Shown: in pieces, positions 1 to 6,775 of the stretch
Layout: each line of letters begins with the position of its first letter
Numbering within the stretch: the first letter of the stretch is position 1
Notes under the pieces: generated by a model
What the model was told of the DNA's origin: nothing
The model's database searches: none
Seen by the model: the letters and a program-made list of their open reading frames with translations, nothing else
Origin: Blastocatellia bacterium
GTDB taxonomy: Bacteria > Acidobacteriota > Blastocatellia > HR10 > J050
NCBI GenBank assembly: GCA_025054955.1
Contig: JANWZE010000038.1
Coordinates: 1-41,954, forward strand
Reading direction: 5' to 3'
DNA: 41,954 nt
Made by a program: the position numbers and the translations under genes

Positions 1-9
1 TTTCCTATA

Positions 10-137
10 ATACAGGGGTTGGGGGCAAAAAATACAGGGGTTGGGGGCAAGCAATTTCCTACTAATACAGGGGTTGGGGGCAAGAAATACAGGGGTTGGG
101 GACAAGAGCTCAAAAAAAATACAGGGGTTGGGGGCAA
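10..137 (+). repeat. Iteron array of a replication origin
   Basis: Five direct copies of a 19-bp iteron (ATACAGGGGTTGGGGGCAA) start at 10, 32, 65, 87 and 119. The copy at 87 has one change, GGGGAC for GGGGGC. Start-to-start spacings are 22, 33, 22 and 32 bp, close to whole helical turns, so the sites would lie roughly on one face of the DNA. A secondary motif, AATTTCCTA, follows copies 2 and 5 and a related TTTCCTATA precedes copy 1, so the array may continue left of the window. Direct iterons just upstream of a Rep gene are the classic binding sites of plasmid and chromid initiators. That Rep binds here is inferred. Confidence 0.85.
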
Positions 138-177
138 GCAATTTCCTATGCTTAGACGGGAATCGAGACCATGAATT

Positions 178-395
178 TACAACTTAGTAATCACGACATG
201 TAGCTAATAAATTGATAAAACTAATGTTATATGAAGCAAAAATTTTTTCAGTTTTTTCGCATTTTTCTTCAAGCAAATTCCTATTTTTGGCACAAATTTT
301 GCAATTGTTGTATATGTTGTTGTTGTATTGTTGGTGTTGTTTGGTGTGTGCAATCAATTTGTTTGTTTGTGTGTTGTTTGTTTGTTGATTCATGA
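178..395. other. A+T-rich and G/T-rich stretch, candidate origin unwinding region
   Basis: Positions 178-300 are strongly A+T-rich with runs such as AAAAATTTTTT. Positions about 303-390 are made almost only of G and T on the + strand, with short GTT and GTTT repeats. No convincing gene is seen, although a run of codons is open on the - strand. Placement between iterons and rep fits the helix-opening part of an iteron origin. No perfect DnaA box (TTATCCACA) was found; CTAACCACA near 399 matches 7 of 9. The role is inferred. Confidence 0.45.
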
Positions 396-430
396 GGCTG
401 CTAACCACACTCCGACCCCCGTTTATAGCA

Positions 431-510
431 AGACAGGGTTGTTGGTGGTATACAGGATCGGCTAGAATTACCGCCACACTACGAGGACAGGCCACTATGA
501 GGGGAGGTAA
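431..510 (+). promoter_or_regulatory. Putative rep promoter and ribosome binding site with partial iterons
   Basis: A -10-like TAGAAT (463-468) lies 18 bp after TTGTTG (439-444), a weak -35. Two partial iteron matches, ACAGGGTTGTTGG (about 433-445) and ATACAGG (450-456), overlap this region, as expected if Rep represses its own promoter. GGGGAGGT (501-508) is a good Shine-Dalgarno sequence for the ATG at 519. Promoter and autoregulation are inferred from motif placement only. Confidence 0.35.
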
Positions 511-518
511 CAAAGACA

Positions 519-2054
519 ATGCCAACCAGTGAAAAAAGGAAACGAACCCAACGAACCAAATTGAAAAAGGCTCCACGAACGACCAAGGAGACATCCGATC
601 TCCCCTTGTTTCCCGAAGTCCTTCGACAGGGAAAAGACGAGATGAACCTGGCCACATTCCCAATGGCCGCTCTGTACACGCACGTTCCTTCAGGAGCGAG
701 GTCGCTCAAGTTTGAGGACACGATCATTGGCAAAAATGGCAAGTTGGTGAAGCGAACCTGGACAATTCAAGGCGGTTCAGAAGCGGGATTGCCGACGGCC
801 ACCGACGAGGATGTGTATGTGGCGTTGATGGAGTTGACGCAGCGGCAGGGATTTGACAAGCAACAGGTCTTATTTTCCCGCTACGATTTGTTGAAGCGGC
901 TTGGTTGGTGCATTTGCGGAAAGTGCTACGCCAGACTAGATGAATCGCTTGTCCGGTTGAGCAACGTCACATTCCATGCGCGCAACGCGTTTTGGGACAA
1001 TGAAGCGAAATCGTATGTGACGGCGGCGTTCACGTTGATACAGGGCTATCACATTTATGAAGAGGTCACGGGGCGCAAGACTGAGCGCGATCAGCCGCAT
1101 AGCTGGATCATGTGGAGCGATCAGTTGTATAAGAGCTTCAAGAGTGGCTATCTGAAGTTCCTTGATACCAACCTGTATTTTTCTTTGCGCACGTCTACGG
1201 CGCGACGGCTGTACCGCTACTTGGATCGTCACTTCGGGCGGAACGATCGCTTCACGATAGACATCTTCCAACTCGCTCACGAGCACTTGGGCATCAGTCG
1301 CAATTTCCAGTTCATTTCGGAAATCGTGCGCAAGCTCGAGCCGGCGCTGGAAGAGTTGGTTGAGAAGTCATACTTGGCTAGTTGGGAGGTTAAGGGGCGG
1401 ACGATCGGTTTTCTGCGCAGTCCGCACGCGCGGCATGAACCGTTCGACACGACAGCCGAAGACTTCCCTGAAACGATTGACCTACCGTTTGACGCAGTTC
1501 GTGTCGTTGACGAGAATCTTGAGGAGCGTGTTGAGGAACAGGCTGAATGGCTGACGAAGCAATTAGTCGAGCGCGGCGTGACGCCGAGGGAGGCCAAGAA
1601 GCTCGTGGAGTCGCACTGGGGAGAGTTCGGTAAAATTCGGCTGGCTGTCGAGTATTTCGACTCGTTGATGGAGCAAGGGGGGGTTGGCATTAAAAATCCT
1701 GGAGGCTTCCTAGTGAGTTTAATCCGGGAAGGGAATTCCTTAGCGGCGGCGCAGCAGGCGCCTGCGGCCAAGCATGATGCCAAGCTCCAGTTGTTGTTGG
1801 ATGAAATGATGTACAACGAGTACATCGAGCAGCAGGTAGACCAATACATTGCCTCGCTGCCTGCTGGGCAAATGGCTATGCTCGTGGAAGCCAAGAAGCA
1901 AGAGTTTTTGGCCAGCGATAAATCGAGCACGTACCGCAGGTGGAAAAAAGAGGTGTTTGACGAGTATGCAACAGTTTTTTGCCGAAAGGATATTGCCATG
2001 CGCCTTGGCTTGCCGGATTTTGCCACGTGGCAAGCCAGACGCAGCGCCTCATGA
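519..2054 (+). CDS. Replication initiator protein (RepA/RPA family)
   Basis: 511-residue protein that looks like a plasmid-type replication initiator of the 'replication initiator protein A' group. The N-terminus is very basic (KRKRTQRTKLKKAPR). Residues about 45-305 form the conserved region, with the family-like stretch LKFLDTNLYFSLRTSTARRL followed by a winged-helix-like segment (FQLAHEHLGISRNFQFISEI). The C-terminal part (about 340-400) contains a second conserved block ending in NPGGFLVSLIREG, common in Rep proteins. The start is supported by GGGGAGGT 10 bp upstream. It should bind the iterons just upstream and open the origin. No parA/parB partition genes are visible in the window. The family assignment comes from recognisable motifs; the exact family needs a profile search. 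Confidence 0.85.
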   Translation: MPTSEKRKRTQRTKLKKAPRTTKETSDLPLFPEVLRQGKDEMNLATFPMAALYTHVPSGARSLKFEDTIIGKNGKLVKRTWTIQGGSEAGLPTATDEDVYVALMELTQRQGFDKQQVLFSRYDLLKRLGWCICGKCYARLDESLVRLSNVTFHARNAFWDNEAKSYVTAAFTLIQGYHIYEEVTGRKTERDQPHSWIMWSDQLYKSFKSGYLKFLDTNLYFSLRTSTARRLYRYLDRHFGRNDRFTIDIFQLAHEHLGISRNFQFISEIVRKLEPALEELVEKSYLASWEVKGRTIGFLRSPHARHEPFDTTAEDFPETIDLPFDAVRVVDENLEERVEEQAEWLTKQLVERGVTPREAKKLVESHWGEFGKIRLAVEYFDSLMEQGGVGIKNPGGFLVSLIREGNSLAAAQQAPAAKHDAKLQLLLDEMMYNEYIEQQVDQYIASLPAGQMAMLVEAKKQEFLASDKSSTYRRWKKEVFDEYATVFCRKDIAMRLGLPDFATWQARRSAS

Positions 2055-2154
2055 GAGAGTCGGACCAGGTTGGGCGCTCGGCACGAAAATGGAACCAGTC
2101 AGCCTCCAGAAACGTGTCGTTAGGCTACTAGTGGCTTGGATTCAGTGGTAAGAT

Positions 2155-2754
2155 ATGCGGGTGGACATGATAGCTGTGCGAACCAATTTAGCGACCCGTC
2201 CCTACGCCAACCGCCGGCTCATCAGCTTGGGGCTCGTGCTGGTGATTGTGTTGGGTGGTTGGCTGAGCCGTTTATTTCTGGAGCAGCTTGAAGCAACACG
2301 CCGCATGACGCGCGCGCTTGAGGCAGAAGCGCAGACTCAACAACGGCGTATTGCAGAACTGCGTAAGCGGATTCCGGCGCCAGTGAAGCCCGATGAGTTG
2401 TCGCCGCAGCAAATCGAGCTAATTACGGCGGCCTCGTCGTTGATTGAGCGACGGGTTTTTCCTTGGTCGCGTCTCCTGAGGGACTTGGAAACCCATCTGG
2501 GGGACAATGTGCGACTGACACGGATCAACGTCACGCTGGCCAATCCGGAGAGGATTGATGCGCTGAGGCCAGGCACCTCGCCGATGCAGGTTTCGATGAC
2601 GGTGGTTGGTCGCCAACTCGATGATGTGTTGGATATGATGAGGTCGCTGCAAAACACGGGCCGATTTAGTCGCTTGCAATCGAAGAAGCAGATGATTGTT
2701 GAAGGAACGCAGGAGATCGAATACGAGGTCGAGATGCTATACACGCCCCGATAG
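2155..2754 (+). CDS. pilN: PilN/GspL-like inner-membrane assembly protein
   Basis: 199 residues. A short cytoplasmic head (RTNLATRPYANRR) is followed by one membrane segment (about 22-42), a coiled-coil-like stretch (about 45-75) and a ferredoxin-like periplasmic domain, the layout of PilN / GspL C-terminal proteins. It is the first gene of the secretion/pilus operon and lies 100 bp after rep, so read-through from rep is possible. PilN normally binds PilM in the cytoplasm and PilO in the membrane; both partners are encoded here. An alternative ATG at 2167 would remove four residues. No clear ribosome binding site precedes either start. Confidence 0.75.
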   Translation: MRVDMIAVRTNLATRPYANRRLISLGLVLVIVLGGWLSRLFLEQLEATRRMTRALEAEAQTQQRRIAELRKRIPAPVKPDELSPQQIELITAASSLIERRVFPWSRLLRDLETHLGDNVRLTRINVTLANPERIDALRPGTSPMQVSMTVVGRQLDDVLDMMRSLQNTGRFSRLQSKKQMIVEGTQEIEYEVEMLYTPR

Positions 2755-2806
2755 CCGCTGGCTGCCAGGTGTTGGCGAAACGTTGCGGCGGAAGGGCACT
2801 GACAAT

Positions 2807-2860
2807 CGGAGGAAATCCGAAATGTTTCGGATTTGGGATTTCGGATTTCCCTCGAAGAGG
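2807..2860 (-). repeat. Heptad palindromic element, copy 1 (5'-truncated)
   Basis: Core (ATGTTTCGGATTTGGG) and A-type end hairpin CCCTCGAAGAGG; the B end is missing. It lies between pilN and pilO. Confidence 0.8.
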
Positions 2861-2873
2861 TTGAGGTGAGCTG

Positions 2874-3554
2874 ATGACTGATTTTGTTTTGAGATCGCAC
2901 GCATTGCATCGGGCCGCTCGGATCGGCCCTTGGCAGGTCGTGTTGGCCTCTCTTGCGATCATCAGCATGGGCGCGGCAGGTTTCTTTTATGTGCAAAACA
3001 GGCTGGCTGAGCAACAGCTCAATCAAGCTCAGGCGCGATACCAACAAGATCAAGCGACGCTCAATCAGTTGACCGAGCGGGTGAAAGAGATCGAGGCCCT
3101 TGAAAAAATTGATGTGCCTACGCCTGAGGCGATTCGCGCCAGTCTGGTCAAGTTTCAGGAGACATATCTATCCCCTGCGGAGACTGCTCAATTGCGCGCG
3201 ATTCGGGAAGTCAATCAGTTGGCCAAACAAAGTGGTGTTCTTGTCACAGAGATCAATTTCACAGCCATTGAGCAGCGGGCATTGCAAGGGGAAGCGGAAG
3301 GCGTCAAGAGCGCCAAGTCATTGTTTCCCGGGTTGGAGATGTCGTTCACAGTTGAGGGCAGCTACAGTAGTGTGCGGCAGTTTTTGGCTTCATTGGAGCG
3401 AAGTCGCGTCTTCATCATCGTTGATGCGCTGGAGCTGAAGAGCGTGGAGTCATCTGCTTCAGATGGACGAGGTCGCCAAGCCGGAGCTGCCACCGATCAA
3501 GTGATTGCATTAGGTCTCAAGCTGGCGGTGTATTATCAACGCGAGGTGTCATGA
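2874..3554 (+). CDS. pilO: PilO/GspM-like assembly protein
   Basis: 226 residues: one membrane segment (about 22-44), a coiled coil (about 45-85) and a compact periplasmic domain, typical of PilO/GspM. It follows pilN and overlaps the next gene by 4 bp (ATGA), suggesting coupled translation. PilO pairs with PilN to form the periplasmic alignment complex that links the inner-membrane platform to the secretin. The ribosome binding site (GAGGTGAG) lies just after the end of repeat copy 1. Confidence 0.75.
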   Translation: MTDFVLRSHALHRAARIGPWQVVLASLAIISMGAAGFFYVQNRLAEQQLNQAQARYQQDQATLNQLTERVKEIEALEKIDVPTPEAIRASLVKFQETYLSPAETAQLRAIREVNQLAKQSGVLVTEINFTAIEQRALQGEAEGVKSAKSLFPGLEMSFTVEGSYSSVRQFLASLERSRVFIIVDALELKSVESSASDGRGRQAGAATDQVIALGLKLAVYYQREVS

Positions 3555-4558
3555 CAAAAGAGAGAAAAGTTTTGCTAGGCTTATTAGCAGTGGCTGCTGG
3601 CGTCTTGCTGGTAGACCGATTTATTTTGTCTGATCAGGCGACCGGATCAACGGCCACGAACACAGCGAGGGCGTCAGCGCCGCCTGGCGGAAATCAAGCC
3701 AACCGCAAACCCTCTTCGAGGGAAATCCGAAATCCCAAATCCGAAGTCCGAAACGGTTCGGATTTGGGATTTCGTGCTTCGGATTTCCCCGCAGGGGCTT
3801 CTGAGGTCGAGCAGGGGTATCGTCCGTTGCCGTTGCACGTGCTGGCTCGGCGCGATGGTGTCACGGAGCAAGCGAGTCGAAACGTGTTTGTTTATTACGT
3901 GCCGCCGCCGCCACCGGTCAAACCGCCGCCACCGCCGCCACCGCCGCCGCTGGCGATTTACTCGCTGGAGCCACATTCGGTTTACGCCAGGACAAAAGAT
4001 TTCACGCTTACGGTCAAGGGCGCTCGGTTTCCCGAAGACGCGCAGATCGTTGTCAATGGGCGTCCTCTGAAGACGGAGCGCGTCAGCGAGGTCGAGCTGA
4101 GGGCCACTGTTGACAAGCGGATGATTGCCACGGCTGCGCCGCTTCAAGTGATGGTTAGGAATTCGACTGGAGAGCTCTACTCGAACCAATTGACGCTGGC
4201 TGTTCAAGAGCCAGAGCCACCGCGATACCGCTACCTTGGCCGTGTTGATGATCTTGTGTTCTTGCTCAAGAGTGATAACGAGCGCCTGGTGGCTCGCCTC
4301 AATGGCCAGTTGGTGGAGAACCGCTGGCTTGTCACGCAGGTATCGGCCGAGCGCGTTGTGCTCAAGGATGTGACATTGGATATCCTGCACACGCTGCCGA
4401 TCGAAGACGCGGACGCAAGCCCAGGCGGTCAAGTTGGCGGCGTGCTTAGTCCGAACCAGGGCAACATCAATCGCGGCCGTAATCCACGTTCAAACGTGAG
4501 GGTGACGGATATGCAGCCGGCAGAACCGGTCTCAGCCGAGGATGAAGAACCGCGATGA
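3551..4558 (+). CDS. GspC/PilP-like secretin-linking protein with IPT/TIG-like domain and an in-frame repeat
   Basis: 335 residues. Residues 5-25 form a membrane anchor. Residues 54-83 are encoded by a copy of the heptad palindromic element inserted in frame. A proline tract (VPPPPPVKPPPPPPPPP) follows near residues 117-133. Residues about 135-218 resemble an IPT/TIG immunoglobulin-like domain (LTVKGARFPEDAQIVVNG). Residues about 222-285 (RYLGRVDDLVFLL...) look like the GspC/PilP homology region that contacts the secretin. The gene overlaps pilO and the next gene by ATGA junctions. Role inferred: inner-membrane protein reaching through the periplasm to GspD. The TIG insertion and the repeat-encoded linker are unusual for the family. 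Confidence 0.6.
   Translation: MTKERKVLLGLLAVAAGVLLVDRFILSDQATGSTATNTARASAPPGGNQANRKPSSREIRNPKSEVRNGSDLGFRASDFPAGASEVEQGYRPLPLHVLARRDGVTEQASRNVFVYYVPPPPPVKPPPPPPPPPLAIYSLEPHSVYARTKDFTLTVKGARFPEDAQIVVNGRPLKTERVSEVELRATVDKRMIATAAPLQVMVRNSTGELYSNQLTLAVQEPEPPRYRYLGRVDDLVFLLKSDNERLVARLNGQLVENRWLVTQVSAERVVLKDVTLDILHTLPIEDADASPGGQVGGVLSPNQGNINRGRNPRSNVRVTDMQPAEPVSAEDEEPR
3710..3797 (+). repeat. Heptad palindromic element, copy 2 (inside coding sequence)
   Basis: Complete 88-bp copy, A end to B end, fully inside the GspC/PilP-like gene and translated without a stop. It encodes residues 54-83, in the linker between the membrane anchor and the proline tract. Confidence 0.95.
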
Positions 4559-5559
4559 GAGGTGAAGCATTGCCCCTGCGGGGAAATTCGAAATCCCCAA
4601 TCCGAAACGTTTCGAATTTCGATATTCGGATTTCGGATTTCCCTCCAACAGGGTCTCAGGCAGGTTACATGCTGATTGTTACGCTCGGTATGCTCACCGT
4701 GTTTTTGGTGCTGGCTGCCGGCATTGCGCCGTCGGTGGCGCAAGAGTTGCGGCGCGAACGTGAGACGGAGATGCTCTTTCGGGGGCAGCAGATTGTTGAC
4801 GCCATTGGGCGGTATAGGATTTTGGCTCAGCGCATCATGGCCGCTGGCGGCGCTGAGCAGCAGCCGCCTGTCGTGCCAGGAGGACAAGCTGTGCCTGGCG
4901 CGGTCGGATTCGGTTGGCCGCAATCGTTGGAGCAATTGGTTGATGGCGTCAACGTGCGCGGCTCCACGCGCAAAGTGCGCCTGCTTCGACCATTCGCATT
5001 GAAGGACCCGGTCAACGGCAACAAACCGTGGCGACCGGTCGGATTCAATGATGAGGCATTACGGGAATTTCTGGAGGCGTACTTTGAGACGATGGGTCAG
5101 CCGCTCTCGGTTTGGCCGCCACAGTTTCGCATGCAGTATTTGGGCAATACGGTTGAGTTGGGTCGAGGCGACAGCGGCAGCGCCCGCGGCAGGGCGCCTT
5201 CTGCGTTCAGGGGACCGGCCACTGATGGACAGGATGCTCAGCCACGCTACATCTTCGGTGTGGTGAGTGAAAGCGACGAGGAGCCACTGCGGGATTATTA
5301 CGGCCTGGAGCGGTATAACCGATGGGTCTTCGCGTTTATCCCTGAGCTGCAGTCGGTCCCGGCGGATATGGACAAACAGATCGAAATGCTCAGCCGCGAA
5401 GTGATATATCCGACGGACCCGCTGGCTTTGAGGCAACTGGGCGGGGCATTTCGGCCGATCGCTCCGGTTGGACAGGTGCCTGGCCAAGCGCCTCCGGGCG
5501 GAGCGGCCAACGCTCCAGGTCCTGCAACGCCACCCAGCGGCAAACCGCCGATTCGATGA
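4555..5559 (+). CDS. Pseudopilin-like protein with repeat-encoded leader
   Basis: 334 residues. The start ATG overlaps the previous stop (ATGA). The likely prepilin-type site is G37|Y38 (QAG|YMLIVTLGM), followed by a hydrophobic N-helix and a charged segment (QELRRERETEMLFRGQQIVD). Position +5 is Val rather than the usual Glu, as in GspK-type minor pseudopilins. Size also fits GspK better than GspG, but the family is not established. The body (about 60-300) is unassigned and the C-terminus is proline-rich. Residues 7-33 of the leader are exactly one copy of the heptad element. No ATG, GTG or TTG occurs in frame between the repeat and Y38, so the repeat must be translated unless initiation is at the internal ATG 4669, which would remove the cleavage site. 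Confidence 0.6.
   Translation: MRGEALPLRGNSKSPIRNVSNFDIRISDFPPTGSQAGYMLIVTLGMLTVFLVLAAGIAPSVAQELRRERETEMLFRGQQIVDAIGRYRILAQRIMAAGGAEQQPPVVPGGQAVPGAVGFGWPQSLEQLVDGVNVRGSTRKVRLLRPFALKDPVNGNKPWRPVGFNDEALREFLEAYFETMGQPLSVWPPQFRMQYLGNTVELGRGDSGSARGRAPSAFRGPATDGQDAQPRYIFGVVSESDEEPLRDYYGLERYNRWVFAFIPELQSVPADMDKQIEMLSREVIYPTDPLALRQLGGAFRPIAPVGQVPGQAPPGGAANAPGPATPPSGKPPIR
4573..4653 (-). repeat. Heptad palindromic element, copy 3 (inside coding sequence)
   Basis: Complete 81-bp copy (27 codons), B end first, with a variant A end (CCCTCCAACAGGG). It encodes leader residues 7-33 of the pseudopilin-like protein. Confidence 0.9.
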
Positions 5560-5563
5560 GGCT

Positions 5564-6775
5564 ATGGCGACATTCATTTGCCGATTAGGAACGCCGATGG
5601 GCGAGATTTTAACGCGCACGATGGATGCCGCGTCAGAAGATGAAGTGCGGCTGCGCTTGTCGCGCGAGGGCTACCATATCTTCTCGATCAAGCGCGAGCG
5701 TGATGTGTTCAGGTTATGGTCAGGCCGGCCGCGGCGTCTGAAGCTGGAGCCGTTTCTCCATTTCAACCAACAATTGGCCGCGCTGATTCAAGCTGGACTG
5801 CCGATTTTGCAGGCCATTTCTTTGTTAGCCAAACGTCAAACGAATCCAGCGTTGCGCCACGTATTGAAGCAGATCGAAGCGCGCATTCGCGAGGGAACGC
5901 CGATGTCAGAAGCGTTTGCCGCGCAAGGTGACGTCTTCCCGAAGTTGTACACGGCCTCGTTGCTGGCCGGTGAGAAATCGGGCAATCTGGACGGCGTGTT
6001 AACCCGGTATATCGCTTACACCAAGCAGGTGCTTTCGCTGAAGCGGAAAGTGCGCCAGGCGATGACCTATCCGGTTCTGCTCATTGTGGCGTTGATTGGG
6101 CTGGTCGGCGTAATGACGAGTTTTGTGATTCCGCGATTTGCCATCATCTACAGGGATTTTGGCACGGAGTTGCCGACGATCACCCAGATGGTGCTGGCCG
6201 CCGGCGAAGCCACACAACGGAATTTATACTGGCTGTTTCCGGCGTTGGTCGCTGCGATTGCTGCTTTGTTCATCTGGCGTCGGACCAGTCGTGGCCGTGA
6301 GCTGATTGACGGATTGCTGCTGAAGGTGCCGCTGGTGGGTCAAATCATTCGCGATGCCACCACAGCGCAGTTAGGCCGGAGTTTGGCCACGTTGTTGCAA
6401 GGCGGCGTGACGCTGGTTGAATCGTTTCGCATCGCCAACGAGACGATCACCAATCGCGCGCTGGCGCGACTGAGCGCGCCTGTTTTGCCGCGCATTCGCG
6501 AAGGGCAGTCTTTTTCTGAGAGCCTGGAGCAAGCCGGCTGGCTGTCGCCGTTGGCGATTGATATGGTTCGCGTCGGCGAGCGTTCAGGCAGTTTGAAAGA
6601 AATGCTGGAAGAGTTGGCCAGTTTCTACGACGCTGAACTGGAGCTGCAACTGAATCAGTTGACCGCGCTAATTCAGCCGGTGGTGTTGATCTTGATGGCG
6701 GGGCTTGTTGTGATTGTTTTGCTGGCCATGTATCTTCCGTTGTTCAGCTTGTTATCGTCATTAGGGAATGTATGA
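5564..6775 (+). CDS. gspF: Type II secretion / type IV pilus platform protein GspF (PilC)
   Basis: 403-residue polytopic inner-membrane platform protein. It begins MATFICRLGTPMGEILT, the usual GspF opening, 4 bp after the previous stop, so I reject a longer frame starting at 5468. Two GspF domains are visible, about residues 65-190 (QQLAALIQAGLPILQAI, ...LLAGEKSGNLDGVL) and 270-395 (LGRSLATLLQGGVTLVES, ...VGERSGSLKEML), with three membrane segments near 170-190, 220-240 and 375-400. The stop overlaps the start of gspE (ATGA). It works with the GspE ATPase to extract and polymerise pseudopilins. Confidence 0.92.
   Translation: MATFICRLGTPMGEILTRTMDAASEDEVRLRLSREGYHIFSIKRERDVFRLWSGRPRRLKLEPFLHFNQQLAALIQAGLPILQAISLLAKRQTNPALRHVLKQIEARIREGTPMSEAFAAQGDVFPKLYTASLLAGEKSGNLDGVLTRYIAYTKQVLSLKRKVRQAMTYPVLLIVALIGLVGVMTSFVIPRFAIIYRDFGTELPTITQMVLAAGEATQRNLYWLFPALVAAIAALFIWRRTSRGRELIDGLLLKVPLVGQIIRDATTAQLGRSLATLLQGGVTLVESFRIANETITNRALARLSAPVLPRIREGQSFSESLEQAGWLSPLAIDMVRVGERSGSLKEMLEELASFYDAELELQLNQLTALIQPVVLILMAGLVVIVLLAMYLPLFSLLSSLGNV

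Noticed and set aside
10-137. Repeats at the start as a CRISPR array
   Set aside because: Units are 19 bp with 3-14 bp between them, far too short and uneven for spacers, and they precede a rep gene; iterons fit better.
178-518. DnaA boxes in the origin
   Set aside because: No perfect TTATCCACA on either strand; the best is 7 of 9.
1277-2026. Long open frame on the - strand opposite rep
   Set aside because: It is Ser/Arg-rich low-quality sequence mirroring the rep codons, with no motif or ribosome binding site.
5468-5563. Longer N-terminus for GspF
   Set aside because: It would overlap the previous gene by 92 bp in another frame; MATFICRL at 5564 is the standard family start.
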